64,000 nt of DNA. Source: Clostridium sp. D43t1_170807_H7. GTDB taxonomy: Bacteria > Bacillota > Clostridia > Clostridiales > Clostridiaceae. Positions 42,989 through 54,003 of this stretch are shown piece by piece. Under the pieces are notes generated by a model. That model was not told the origin of the DNA, did no database searches, and saw only the letters and a list, made by a program, of their open reading frames with translations. Made by a program: the position numbers and the translations under genes. Within the stretch, counting starts at the first letter, position 1, and every line of letters starts with the position of its first letter. Location of the stretch: contig NZ_JADNLK010000007.1 in assembly GCF_015555905.1 (NCBI RefSeq), forward strand, positions 1 to 64,000. The letters are read 5' to 3'.

Positions 42989-43756
42989 ATGTTATCAAAA
43001 GAAGATGTTTTAAAAAATTTTTTAAAAGAAGATACTGAAGATGTTATAAAAGTTTATCAATGTATGAGCCTAGCTTATAATAAAGGTATACCAACGTTCA
43101 CTAAGTTTTTTTGCAAGCCTAATATTTGGATTTATTTTACTAAGAACTTTAATGCGAATAATTTTTTAGTAGAGGCAAAGGGGGCTTTTGAAGAATGCGA
43201 TAGAAGAATATTAGCATTTAATAATATTTATTCTACTCCTTTTCCATATAGAATTATTAAGATTACCAATAAGTCTAAATTTAGTAATCTTTCACATAAA
43301 GATTATTTGGGTGCTATTATGGCCTTAGGAATAGAAAGAGAAAAACTTGGAGATTTACGAGTAATTGATGATTATGCAATAGTTCCTATATATGAAGAAG
43401 TAGCAGACTATATTTTATATGAACTAAGGAGTGTAGGTAGAGCACCTGTATCAATACAAGAGATACAGGAAGATAATTTGCCGAAGAGCAACTTTTTAGA
43501 AGGTATGATAATAGTTCCTTCACTTAGATTAGATAATATAGTTGCTAAATTAGCTAATATATCTAGGGGAAAAGCTGTCGAGATTATTGATAGTGGTAAA
43601 GTACTAATAGATTATTCTAAATCTATAGATAAAAGTAAAGAAATAAAAGATGGCCAAAGAATAACGATTTCTGGGGTAGGAAAATTTATAATAGGGGAAA
43701 TTGTTGGGAATACAAAAAGTGGAAGATATAAAGTTAAAATGAACAAATTTATATAG
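42989..43756 (+). CDS. ylmH: S4-domain RNA-binding protein YlmH
   Basis: A 255-residue YlmH-type protein. The central region has FPYRIIKITNKSKF and LSHKDYLGAIMALGIEREKLGD; the C-terminal S4 domain (about 180-250) has RLDNIVAKLANISRGKAVEII. ATG 42989 starts one base after the yggT stop; an ATG-less upstream extension in frame is ignored. YlmH in Bacillus acts in rescue of stalled large subunits, alongside RqcH, which is also in this window. Confidence 0.9.
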   Translation: MLSKEDVLKNFLKEDTEDVIKVYQCMSLAYNKGIPTFTKFFCKPNIWIYFTKNFNANNFLVEAKGAFEECDRRILAFNNIYSTPFPYRIIKITNKSKFSNLSHKDYLGAIMALGIEREKLGDLRVIDDYAIVPIYEEVADYILYELRSVGRAPVSIQEIQEDNLPKSNFLEGMIIVPSLRLDNIVAKLANISRGKAVEIIDSGKVLIDYSKSIDKSKEIKDGQRITISGVGKFIIGEIVGNTKSGRYKVKMNKFI

Positions 43757-43770
43757 AAGAGGTGGATGGA

Positions 43771-44373
43771 ATGAAATTAGCTCCTATAGATATAAACAAT
43801 AAGGAATTTAAAAAGGGAATAAGAGGGTATTCTGTTGAAGAAGTAGATGAATTCCTAGATGAAGTTGTTGAAAGCTTTGAAGAGGTTTATAAAGAGAATG
43901 CTAGATTAAAGGAAAGCTTAAGCAGAGTAAATGAAAAGCTTGAGCATTATGAAAAACTAGAAGCAACTATACAAAATACTTTATTATTAGCACAAAATGC
44001 TGCTGATCAAACTAAGGAAAGCTCAGAAAAGCAAGCAGAATTAATTATTGGTAATGCTAATGAAACTGCTCAAAGAATATTAGATAAAGCCCATGGAGAT
44101 GTTGTAGCTATAAATGATGAATATGAAAGAGTGAAGGAAGAGTTTATAAAATTTAGGGCTAAGTTTAGAGGGTTTATGAATACTCAGCTTCAGACTTTTG
44201 ATGAGTTAGAAAAAGATTTAACAAAAAATTATAATGTAGCACAACCTGTGGAACAATATGAATTACATGAAAAAGAAGCAGAGATTTATAATGCAGGAGA
44301 AAAGGAAGAGTTTAAGGTTGAAGACCTAAACGATGATATAGATGCTGTAAAAAAATTCTATTCAAATAACTAA
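43771..44373 (+). CDS. divIVA: DivIVA family septum/pole protein
   Basis: A 200-residue coiled-coil protein with the DivIVA N-terminus (KLAPIDINNKEFKKGIRGYSVEEVDEFLDEV), which binds curved membrane, then long heptad stretches (about 35-160) and an acidic tail. ATG 43771 follows GAGGTGG; GTG 43762 overlaps that site. Recruits division-site or pole proteins. ileS, which often follows divIVA in Bacillus, is absent here. Confidence 0.92.
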   Translation: MKLAPIDINNKEFKKGIRGYSVEEVDEFLDEVVESFEEVYKENARLKESLSRVNEKLEHYEKLEATIQNTLLLAQNAADQTKESSEKQAELIIGNANETAQRILDKAHGDVVAINDEYERVKEEFIKFRAKFRGFMNTQLQTFDELEKDLTKNYNVAQPVEQYELHEKEAEIYNAGEKEEFKVEDLNDDIDAVKKFYSNN

Positions 44374-44381
44374 TACATATA

Positions 44382-44406
44382 GGAGACCGAAATTTTGGTC
44401 TCCTTT
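44382..44406 (+). terminator. Terminator after divIVA
   Basis: GGAGACC (44382-44388) pairs with GGTCTCC (44397-44403), with A-T pairs extending inward, followed by TTT. Confidence 0.7.
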
Positions 44407-44516
44407 AGTTAATTTATTTGCTTTTAAGAATACTACTATTGAGAATCATTTATTTATATATTATAATGTCAAAAGAAACTGATTCTTCTAGAATATATAA
44501 TAAGTATACAAAGCAT

Positions 44517-44557
44517 AACTTTAATTAACTAAATCATAGATTTAGTTAATTAAAGTT
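44517..44557. repeat. Long perfect palindrome upstream of the rluD-like gene
   Basis: Nineteen-base perfect arms (AACTTTAATTAACTAAATC and its complement) around ATA. There is no T-run after it and no ORF across it. It lies in the leader region of the pseudouridine synthase gene, 80 bases before the start. It could be a terminator of a minus-strand or leader RNA, or a relic of a small repeat. Confidence 0.6.
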
Positions 44558-44637
44558 TGAAGTTTCAGTGGAATTTGATTAGATAAATTAAAGTTTAGAA
44601 TGTCACTATAAGAATATAAATAAACGGAGTAAAATAT

Positions 44638-46102
<1,465 letters not shown>

Positions 46103-46118
46103 AAGGAGACAATAAACA

Positions 46119-47276
46119 ATGGAATATAATTTAGTAGCAACAACTACTTTTGGATTAGAAGGAATTACAGCCAAAGAACTTAAAGCATTAGGATATGAAG
46201 ATCTAAAAGTTGAAAATGGTAAAGTACATTTTGAAGGTGATGAAATGGATATTGCCATTGCTAATGTACATTTAAGAACAGCAGATAGAGTATTTATAAA
46301 GATGGCAGAATTTGAAGCAAGAAGTTTTGAAGAGCTTTTCCAAGGAACTAAAAAAGTTAAATGGAGTGAAATTATTCCACAGGATGGAGTGATGCATGTA
46401 GTAGGTAAATCTGTTAAATCAACTCTTTTCAGTGTACCAGATTGCCAATCAATTGTTAAAAAAGCAATAGTAACAAGCATGAGCGAAGATTATGGAGTAA
46501 CTCACTTTAGTGAAGATGGTCCAGTTTATAAAATTGAAGTATCAATATTAAAGGATGTAGTAACATTATCTATTGATACTAGTGGTGTAGGATTACATAA
46601 AAGAGGATATAGAGAAGAAGCCGGTATAGCACCATTAAAAGAAACTTTAGCAGCTGCTTTAGTTTTAATTTCTAGATGGAAAGAAGATTATACTTTAGTT
46701 GATCCTTTCTGTGGATCAGGGACTATATTAATAGAAGCAGCTATGATAATGCAAAATATAGCTCCGGGGCTTTTCAGAAACTTTGTATCAGAAACATGGC
46801 CAACTATAGGTTCAGATATTTATGAGCAAGTTAAAGAAGGAGCAGAAAGATCTATAAAGAATAAGGATATAAAGCTTATAGGTTATGATATAGATGGACG
46901 AATGCTTAAAATTGCAAGAAGTAACTCTCAAAAAGCTGGAGTTGCTAAATATATTGAATTCCAAAAGAGAGACTTTAAACAATTCTCAAGCAGTGAGAAA
47001 AATGCCTTTATTATAACTAATCCTCCATATGGAGAAAGATTAGGAGAAAAGAAAGAGGTTGAAGAACTTTACAAGTATTTAGGAATGAATAAGAGAAAGC
47101 TTGATACTTGGGATTTTAATATTTTAACTTCATATGAAGGCTTTGAAACACCATTTGGAAGAAAGGCTACTAAAAATAGAAAATTATATAATGGTAAGTT
47201 AAAATGTTATTATTATCAATATTTTGATAATGAGAAAATAAAGAATCATGGAGATATGGTTGTTAATCACATTTAA
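46119..47276 (+). CDS. THUMP-domain class I rRNA methyltransferase (RlmL N-terminal half/YpsC type)
   Basis: A 385-residue SAM-dependent RNA methyltransferase. A THUMP domain occupies about 45-155; the catalytic domain has LVDPFCGSGTILIEAA (SAM motif I) and the catalytic ITNPPYGERL (N-P-P-Y, an N2-guanine mark) near residue 300. It matches the single-domain clostridial and bacillar YpsC group, equivalent to the m2G2445 half of E. coli RlmL. AAAGGAGAC precedes the ATG, 16 bases after pyrR. Confidence 0.9.
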   Translation: MEYNLVATTTFGLEGITAKELKALGYEDLKVENGKVHFEGDEMDIAIANVHLRTADRVFIKMAEFEARSFEELFQGTKKVKWSEIIPQDGVMHVVGKSVKSTLFSVPDCQSIVKKAIVTSMSEDYGVTHFSEDGPVYKIEVSILKDVVTLSIDTSGVGLHKRGYREEAGIAPLKETLAAALVLISRWKEDYTLVDPFCGSGTILIEAAMIMQNIAPGLFRNFVSETWPTIGSDIYEQVKEGAERSIKNKDIKLIGYDIDGRMLKIARSNSQKAGVAKYIEFQKRDFKQFSSSEKNAFIITNPPYGERLGEKKEVEELYKYLGMNKRKLDTWDFNILTSYEGFETPFGRKATKNRKLYNGKLKCYYYQYFDNEKIKNHGDMVVNHI

Positions 47277-47304
47277 ATTGGTTAGTAATTAGGAGTTAGT
47301 GGTT

Positions 47305-47344
47305 AAAAGAGGTGAAATTACAAAGCAATTTCACCTCTTTTTAT
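47305..47344. terminator. Bidirectional terminator between the methyltransferase gene and rqcH
   Basis: AAGAGGTGAAATT (47307-47319) pairs with AATTTCACCTCTT (47327-47339), flanked by A and T runs, between convergent genes. Confidence 0.85.
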
Positions 47345-47345
47345 A

Positions 47346-49085
47346 TTATTTTTTCTCGATATTTAAATTGTTAAGTTCAGAAGGCTCTACATACATTGTA
47401 TAGTTAGTATGGTAGATAACCATTCCTGGATTTGCTCCGTTTGGTTTTTTTAGATTTTTAACTAAAGTATAATCAACTGGAACTTTTGAAGAGTCCTTAG
47501 CTTTACTATAATGTGCGGCTAAAGTAGCTCCTTCCACTAATGTGTTGTCTGGAACATCATTTGAGCAGATGATAACATGTGAACCGGGTATATTCTTTGT
47601 ATGAAGCCACATAAAGTTTTTATTTGCAAACTTTAAAGAAAGATAATCATTTTGAATATTATTCTTACCAACAAAAATATCTATACCATCTGATGAAATA
47701 TAGTGTAATGGCTTTGAAGCTTTAGATTTTTTTGAATTCTTTCCATTAGCTTTTCTTTTTCTTACATATCCTGTAGAAATTAACTCTTCTTTTATGTCAT
47801 CAATTTCTGTATAACTTTCACAATTCTCTATATTAGTTAATACAGAATATAGATATTGTAATTCCTCATGATTTTTCTCAAGTTGTTCTATGGCTGACTC
47901 TTCAGATTTTTTTAGTTTATTATATTTTTTATAATAGCTTTGCACATTTTCAGATGGTGTTCTATTTTCATCTAAAGGTATTGTAATTTCTTCGCCATCT
48001 TCACTAAAGAAGTTAACTGTAGTAAAGTCTTTATCACCTTTTTTTATACTATATATATATGATGTTAATAAATCACCTTTAATTTTAAAGTCATCTTTAT
48101 CTTCACATTTTTTTAGAAGAGCATTTAATTTATTTTCTTTTTTAATACATCTATCTATATTTGTGGTAACAAGTTTTTGCAAGTTTACAGAACGACCTTT
48201 AATACGTTCTTGTTTATCCTTTTCTAAATAATATTTATCCATTAACTCATGAATATCTTCTAATACTTCAGAAGAAAACTCTTCTTCTAATTGAACTAGT
48301 GGTGTAACATAAAAGTCTACATAGTCGCCATTTATATCTTTATAAATTTTAAATGTTTCATTATCTAAAAGAGTATTTAAAAATTTATTAATAAAAGTAC
48401 AAATGTTGTTTGCAGAAAAATCTGTGTATTGTTTAGTATATTCAATGAATAAATGCTCTGATAATGGTTTACTTATGCCGGTAAAACAAGAAACAAAGAA
48501 ATTTTTGTTAAAAATTACTGAATTTTTATTCACAAACTCCTGTAAAGTGGTATCATTAAAAGAGAACGGATTAATCTTTGTTGATTCTGGAGGATATTTA
48601 TAAGTTATCCCAGGATATAAAACTCTATAACTATTCATAGAAGGCGCTATGTGTTTTATACATTCCATTATTTTATTATCTCTTTCTCTAACAAGAGTAA
48701 TATTACTGTGCCTTCCCATTACTTCAACGATTAAAGTATAAACACTATTAAAACCTAGTTCATCAGAAGCTTCAATTAAGAATTTAACTATTCTATCTCC
48801 TTCTTGTTGAACAATATCTATAATTTTACCGCCAATTAAATATTTTCTAAGAACCATAGTAAACATAGGTGCTTGAAGAGGATTAGACTTAACAACTGAA
48901 GTTAAGTTAAATCTTGGATATTTTGGTGATGCAGATATTAAAAGTTTTAAGTTTTTTCGTTCTTTTCTTAATGTTATTATTATTTCATCCTTTTCAGGTT
49001 GATTTATTTTATCAATTTTAGAATTTAATATTGATTTTTTTAAATCTTGCACTAAACTATATAAGTAGATACCGTCTATTGCCAT
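47346..49085 (-). CDS. rqcH: Ribosome-quality-control protein RqcH (NFACT, Fbp54 family)
   Basis: A 579-residue NFACT protein: NFACT-N at about 1-270 (start MAIDGIYLYSLVQDLK; PKYPRFNLT), helix-hairpin region, coiled-coil arms (about 285-430, e.g. KKYNKLKKSEESAIEQLEK) and C-terminal NFACT-R with WLHTKNIPGSHVII. RqcH recruits Ala-tRNA to stalled 50S subunits and adds C-terminal Ala tails. ATG 49085 is used because AAAGGATG ends eight bases before it; ATG 49094 lies inside that site. Older annotations call it fibronectin-binding protein. Confidence 0.92.
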   Translation of the reverse strand: MAIDGIYLYSLVQDLKKSILNSKIDKINQPEKDEIIITLRKERKNLKLLISASPKYPRFNLTSVVKSNPLQAPMFTMVLRKYLIGGKIIDIVQQEGDRIVKFLIEASDELGFNSVYTLIVEVMGRHSNITLVRERDNKIMECIKHIAPSMNSYRVLYPGITYKYPPESTKINPFSFNDTTLQEFVNKNSVIFNKNFFVSCFTGISKPLSEHLFIEYTKQYTDFSANNICTFINKFLNTLLDNETFKIYKDINGDYVDFYVTPLVQLEEEFSSEVLEDIHELMDKYYLEKDKQERIKGRSVNLQKLVTTNIDRCIKKENKLNALLKKCEDKDDFKIKGDLLTSYIYSIKKGDKDFTTVNFFSEDGEEITIPLDENRTPSENVQSYYKKYNKLKKSEESAIEQLEKNHEELQYLYSVLTNIENCESYTEIDDIKEELISTGYVRKRKANGKNSKKSKASKPLHYISSDGIDIFVGKNNIQNDYLSLKFANKNFMWLHTKNIPGSHVIICSNDVPDNTLVEGATLAAHYSKAKDSSKVPVDYTLVKNLKKPNGANPGMVIYHTNYTMYVEPSELNNLNIEKK

Positions 49086-49174
49086 AAATGTCATCCTTTC
49101 TTTAGTATTAATTAAAGTAAGTATATCATTAATTTATGTATTAGTAAAACGGTTGTAAAATGGAGGAGAAAGTT

Positions 49175-49996
49175 ATGGAATTTATAAAAATGCATGGTAC
49201 AGGAAATGATTTTATTTTTTTATTAGATTTAGACAATAAATATATTGGACAAGAAAGTAATTTAGCCAAAAAGCTTTGTCATAGAAGATTTGGTATTGGA
49301 GCTGATGGAATAGTTTTAGTTAGAAAATCAGACATAGCAGATGTGAAAATGGTAATAGTAAATAGTGATGGTTCAGCTGCAAATATGTGTGGAAATGCCA
49401 TTAGATGTTTTGGAAAATATGTTTTTGAAAATGATATTATAAATAAAGAGATAATTACTGTTGAAACTGGAGATGGAGTAAAAGAGTTAGAGTTAAAGAT
49501 AAATAGTGATAGAAAAGTTGAAACAGTAAAAGTATATATGGGAGAAATATCTTTTGATGGTTCATTGATACCATTAAAAAATAAAGATAAATTAATAGAT
49601 GAAGATATAGTTGTTAATGGCAAAAATTATAGAGTTTCGTCTATATTAGTGGGTGTGCCACATACAGTTATTTTTGTAGATGATGAAAACTATGATGTTA
49701 CAGAAGGTAAATATATAGAAAAATATGAGCTTTTTGAAGAAGGTACAAATGTTAATTTTGTTAAAATAATTGATGATGAAAATATTTTAGTTAAGACATG
49801 GGAAAGAGGTGCTGGAGCAACTTATTCATGTGGAACAGGATGTTCAGCATCTGTTGTAATATGCAATAAATTAAATTTAACTAAAGACAAAGTCAATGTT
49901 AGAGTTCCAGGTGGTCAATTAAGAATAGAGTTAGAGGGAACTTCTATTTATATGATTGGAGATGCAGAGTTTATTTGTAGTGGTAAAGCGTATTAA
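49175..49996 (+). CDS. dapF: Diaminopimelate epimerase
   Basis: A 273-residue epimerase converting LL- to meso-diaminopimelate for lysine and peptidoglycan. The start is MEFIKMHGTGNDFI. The two catalytic Cys lie in ANMCGNAIRCFG (about residue 73) and YSCGTGCSAS (about residue 220). Start ATG 49175 follows GGAGGAG; ATG 49160 overlaps it. Divergent from rqcH. Confidence 0.96.
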   Translation: MEFIKMHGTGNDFIFLLDLDNKYIGQESNLAKKLCHRRFGIGADGIVLVRKSDIADVKMVIVNSDGSAANMCGNAIRCFGKYVFENDIINKEIITVETGDGVKELELKINSDRKVETVKVYMGEISFDGSLIPLKNKDKLIDEDIVVNGKNYRVSSILVGVPHTVIFVDDENYDVTEGKYIEKYELFEEGTNVNFVKIIDDENILVKTWERGAGATYSCGTGCSASVVICNKLNLTKDKVNVRVPGGQLRIELEGTSIYMIGDAEFICSGKAY

Positions 49997-50014
49997 TAAA
50001 GAGGAAAAAAGTAA

Positions 50015-51010
50015 ATGGCAAAAAGAAAATTTAGAAGATTAATGATTATAATTCAGCTTATGATTACTACTGTATTTTTTCTAGGTTGCAATAATGAAAG
50101 CATAGAAGAAGTAAGTAAAATAAACTTAAATAAAGGTGCTTTTGTAGATGAAAGCACCAGTTATGAAACTTTTAATTTTAATTCAGAAAATACATATGAA
50201 GAAATAGATACGAAAGATAGGGTAATAACTAACTTTAATATAGAATCTAATACATATACATTTTATAAAGATAATAGTTTTTATGTAAATTACAATTCTA
50301 AAGATATAAAGATAGAGCATAATAAAATAGCAAATTTAAACATTTCACCAGAAGGAAATTATGTATTTTATTTTATAAATGATGAGTATTTAGAGCCAGC
50401 AGTTATGGATTTAAAAAGTGAAAAAGAAATACTTTTAGAAAATAAGGCTGTAATTTCAGGTCAGTTTATTGATTGGATAACAGACACTAAGTTAGCTTAT
50501 TATGGAGTTGATACTGAAGGAAAAACTAGTGGTATTTTTACTTATGATGTAAAAACAAAAAAGGAAGAGAATCTTTACAAAATAAGTAATGGATATGTAA
50601 AGTTTTTAAAACATATAGATGATGGATTAGCTTTAGTAGAAGAGCATTACGGAGAAGATACAGTTCTTAATATCATTAATGTAAATGGAGAGGTAACTGA
50701 AATTTCAAGAGAAGTTATAGATATTAATGATATAAAGTCTGTTAATAATAAGCTATACTTATTAGGACGAGTAAAAAATAATAACTATTCTATTTATGAA
50801 CTGAATAATGGAGTAGTAAGAAGATTATTATTTGATTTTCCAAGTGTGCTTTATGCAGAAAAAGGATTATCAGTTAATGAAGCTGGAGAAATATTATTTG
50901 TAGGAAGTAACTCAAATGGACAATCAGAGCATGTATATAAATATTCTGATGGAAGTGTAGTTTTAGTTAGTGATGATATAACAAACTGTAATTTTATAAA
51001 TATTAATTAA
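50015..51010 (+). CDS. Lipoprotein with beta-propeller-like repeats
   Basis: A 331-residue predicted lipoprotein: basic start, hydrophobic core, lipobox F-L-G-C at about residue 25. The rest is beta-rich with TolB-like repeat units (LNISPEGNYVFYFIND, FIDWITDTKLAYYGVD, GEILFVGSNSNGQSEHVYKY), suggesting a propeller. Not a recognised family. It follows dapF by 18 bases and precedes the pilus-type cluster behind a terminator, so a link to either is unproven. Confidence 0.75.
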   Translation: MAKRKFRRLMIIIQLMITTVFFLGCNNESIEEVSKINLNKGAFVDESTSYETFNFNSENTYEEIDTKDRVITNFNIESNTYTFYKDNSFYVNYNSKDIKIEHNKIANLNISPEGNYVFYFINDEYLEPAVMDLKSEKEILLENKAVISGQFIDWITDTKLAYYGVDTEGKTSGIFTYDVKTKKEENLYKISNGYVKFLKHIDDGLALVEEHYGEDTVLNIINVNGEVTEISREVIDINDIKSVNNKLYLLGRVKNNNYSIYELNNGVVRRLLFDFPSVLYAEKGLSVNEAGEILFVGSNSNGQSEHVYKYSDGSVVLVSDDITNCNFININ

Positions 51011-51011
51011 A

Positions 51012-51047
51012 AAGAATTTAGAAGAATTTCTAAGTTCTTTTTTTTTA
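51012..51047 (+). terminator. Terminator after the lipoprotein gene
   Basis: AAGAATTTAGAA pairs with TTCTAAGTTCTT (one mismatch) around GAAT, then eight T. Confidence 0.75.
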
Positions 51048-51150
51048 TAAAAAGATTTTATATTGTTAAAAATTACAAAAACACAATGATTTAAAAGAAA
51101 ATAGTATAAAACCAAGCGGAATGGAGAGTTTTATTAAGGGTGATTTAGAA

Positions 51151-52534
51151 ATGGTAAGAAGTGAATTAATCAAGAGTATAGACATTTCAGTGGTAAGAAA
51201 GATAAATGAACAAAAAGCAAAAAAGATAAGATCATTTCCATTTAAAGAAAGTAGGACAGAAGTTTATATTTATGCAAGTAATAACAAGAAAGCTATAGTG
51301 GATGAATTTGAGTTTATATTTAGAAAAAATGTTGAAGTAGTAATGGTAAGTGAAGAGGAGTTTGAGTACTTACTTAAAATCGTATATCTAGGAAATAGAA
51401 AAGATGCTGATTATGAGGTTTTTAAGGAAGCTATAAATTTAAAGGCATCTGATATACATTTTGAACCATATAAAGATTCTATATTAAGTTAGATTTAGAA
51501 TTGATGGATTATTAAGAAGTATGTTTATATTTGAGAATAAGGAGTATATAGCTATTTTATCGAAAATGAAAATAAGTTCAAATTTAGATATAACAGAAAA
51601 AAGAAAACCACAAGATGGAAAAATAACGTTTAGGTATAGTGAAAAGGATTATGATCTACGAATATCTATAATACCCATTGTATATGGAGAAAAGGCAGTT
51701 ATAAGAATTTTATATGGAAATGTATTTAACTATTCTATAGACAAGTTAAATTTAACTCATAATCAGAAGAAGAAATTAAAATATATTATGAAAGTTAATA
51801 CTGGATTAACAATTGTAAATGGACCAACAGGTTCAGGTAAATCCACAACTCTTTATTGTATGTTACAAGAACTAAATAAAGATGAAGTAAATATATCTAG
51901 TTTGGAGGATCCAATTGAGGCAGTAATACCTGGAATAAATCAAATGAACTTAAATAAAACACTGAATATTGGTTTTGCAGAGGGGCTTAGAAGTTTGCTA
52001 AGACAAGATCCTGATATAGTCATGTTAGGAGAAATTAGGGATGAAGAAACAGCGGAAATGGCAGTAAGAGCAGCTTTAACAGGGCATAAGGTTTATTCTA
52101 CTATTCATACTCGAGATCCAAGAGAAGTATATTTCAGACTAGAAGATATGGGGGTGGAAAAATATTTAATAAGAGATTCTCTTGTTGGCATAATATCTCA
52201 GAGGCTTATTAGATTATTATGCAATAAATGTAAAAGTAAAATAGGAGAGAAAATTATAGATAAGGAAAAGAGAGAGGTTTTTAAAAGATGTGGATGTATG
52301 GAATGTAATTATACTGGATATTCTGGAAGAGCATTAGTAGCAGCTATACATGTAATTGATAATAAAATGAAAAATGATATTAAAAATATTTATAACAATA
52401 CAGATATATTATCAAATATTGAAATGATAGAAAATTTAAATGACTTATTAAAAAATGGAGATATATCTATAGAAGATTATGAAAACTTCATAGAAATGGA
52501 GGGGATTGATTGCAGCTATGAAGAAGAAAGCTAG
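51151..52534 (+). pseudogene. PilB/GspE-type pilus assembly ATPase with a frameshift
   Basis: Two frames together encode a GspE/PilB ATPase. The first (51151-51492) ends SDIHFEPYKDSI...; the second resumes V-R-F-R-I-D-G-L-L at 51488 and runs to 52534. One extra base in TTAA at 51484-51487 explains the shift. The rest is intact: Walker A GPTGSGKST, Asp box LEDPIE, Walker B MLGEIRDEETAEMA with the His box IHTRDPRE, and a zinc tetracysteine (CNKCK ... CGCMEC). Restart at ATG 51521 would lack the N1 domain. It should power pilin or pseudopilin polymerisation; without it the cluster would be silent unless the base is a read error or phase switch. Confidence 0.8.
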
Positions 52535-53543
52535 TTATAGAGATTTGGCTCTTATTGCAGGAAATATAGGAAAATTATATGATGAAGGAATTTCTTTACT
52601 AAATATATTAAATTTAATTGATGAACTACCACTAAAGAAAGAATATAAAGTGATGTTAAAGGAAATGGAAGGAATCATTAAAGAGGGAGGAAGTTTAAGT
52701 GAGGGATTTAAAAGGGGTGGTGCACTTATTCCAAGTTTTTTTAACTCTATGGTAGATATAGGAGAGAGAACTGGAAAAATAGTTTATGTATTAATGGGAT
52801 TAGAAACATTTTATAGCAAATTATATTATGTTAAAAAATCTATTATAGGTGCATTAACATATCCTATGATTTTACTAGGTGCATTAGTTCTTTTGGGAAT
52901 TTTCGTTATATGCTTTTTTATACCAAATATGAGTAATATTTATTCAGCTATGGGAAAAGATATCCCTTTAGCATATTCCAATATAATAATATTTAAACAA
53001 AGACTTTTTAATAATCCTATAATAGTAATTATACAATTAACTATTATATTTGTAATACTTCCTTATTTTATTATTAAAAACTTTTTAAGGCAGTATTTAG
53101 ATATGTTGGTTGAAAAAATACCTATATATAACCTAATTAATGAATATATAGCTATAGTTTTAATGTCTGTAGTAATTAATAGTGGAATTAATATAGCAAT
53201 AGGGTTGCAATATTGTTGTGAAAGTGAGCTTGGGAAAACTATAAATAAAAATATTAAAAAGATAAATAATGATATTACAGCAGGAAGAATGTTATCACAA
53301 TCAATGAGTGAAACAGAAATGTTTTCTAAGTACACATTGGCACATATAAAGCTTGGTGAAGAAAGTGGTTCATTAGATAAGAGGCTTCAGTTGTTAGAGG
53401 AAGAGGTTTTCAAAAGTTTAACTGTAAAAATAAATAAATTAACTAAGATGATACAGCCTTTTCTAATATTGTTTATAGGAGTGATAATTGTAACTTTTAT
53501 TATTAAATTTATAATGCCACTTTTAGATATGGTATTAATATGA
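52518..53543 (+). CDS. PilC/GspF-type inner membrane platform protein
   Basis: A 341-345 residue protein of the type II secretion F family: two repeats, each with soluble helices then membrane segments (about 115-140, 165-185 and 310-335), and the MVDIGERTGK and HIKLGEESGSLDKRL motifs that end GspF soluble domains. It overlaps the ATPase frame. The start is uncertain: ATG 52518, TTG 52506 or ATT 52509 after GGAGGGG. Platform for pilin assembly. Confidence 0.85.
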   Translation: MKKKASYRDLALIAGNIGKLYDEGISLLNILNLIDELPLKKEYKVMLKEMEGIIKEGGSLSEGFKRGGALIPSFFNSMVDIGERTGKIVYVLMGLETFYSKLYYVKKSIIGALTYPMILLGALVLLGIFVICFFIPNMSNIYSAMGKDIPLAYSNIIIFKQRLFNNPIIVIIQLTIIFVILPYFIIKNFLRQYLDMLVEKIPIYNLINEYIAIVLMSVVINSGINIAIGLQYCCESELGKTINKNIKKINNDITAGRMLSQSMSETEMFSKYTLAHIKLGEESGSLDKRLQLLEEEVFKSLTVKINKLTKMIQPFLILFIGVIIVTFIIKFIMPLLDMVLI

Positions 53544-53553
53544 GGTGTTAAAA

Positions 53554-53994
53554 ATGAAAAGAGGATATACATTAATAGAACTTATAATTGTTTTAGCAAT
53601 AATTGCAATATTAATGTTACCAACATTAAATATATCAAAATCTTATAGAGAAGTAATAGGAAGAGTTAAGGGAAAAAGCATTATGAATGAAATAAGTAAT
53701 TTACTTAGTTATAGTAAATATTATTGTAGACATTATGATAGTTATGGAGTAATTGAAATTAATAGCAATGAAGGAAAAATAACATTTAAAGATACATCAG
53801 AAAAAAGCAAAATAATAAAAACTATATTACTAGAAGAGGGATTTAAATTTACTAGTAATAATAGTTTTGACGTAAGCAAAATAGGTCATATACTAAAATC
53901 CGATACTATAAGAATCATAGATAAAGAAGGAAAAGTATATAGAGTAACTATTTCAACTGGAGTAGATACAGTTAATATTTATGAAGGAGAATAA
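53554..53994 (+). CDS. Type IV prepilin-like protein (major-type pseudopilin)
   Basis: A 146-residue prepilin. Short leader M-K-R-G, cleavage before Y, then YTLIELIIVLAIIAIL with Glu at +5, the class III signal of type IV pilins and pseudopilins. The soluble part is a small beta domain resembling GspH/FimT-type pseudopilins. ATG 53554 follows GAGGTG; GTG 53545 overlaps it. First of four prepilin genes. Confidence 0.85.
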   Translation: MKRGYTLIELIIVLAIIAILMLPTLNISKSYREVIGRVKGKSIMNEISNLLSYSKYYCRHYDSYGVIEINSNEGKITFKDTSEKSKIIKTILLEEGFKFTSNNSFDVSKIGHILKSDTIRIIDKEGKVYRVTISTGVDTVNIYEGE

Positions 53995-54003
53995 AATATA
54001 AAA

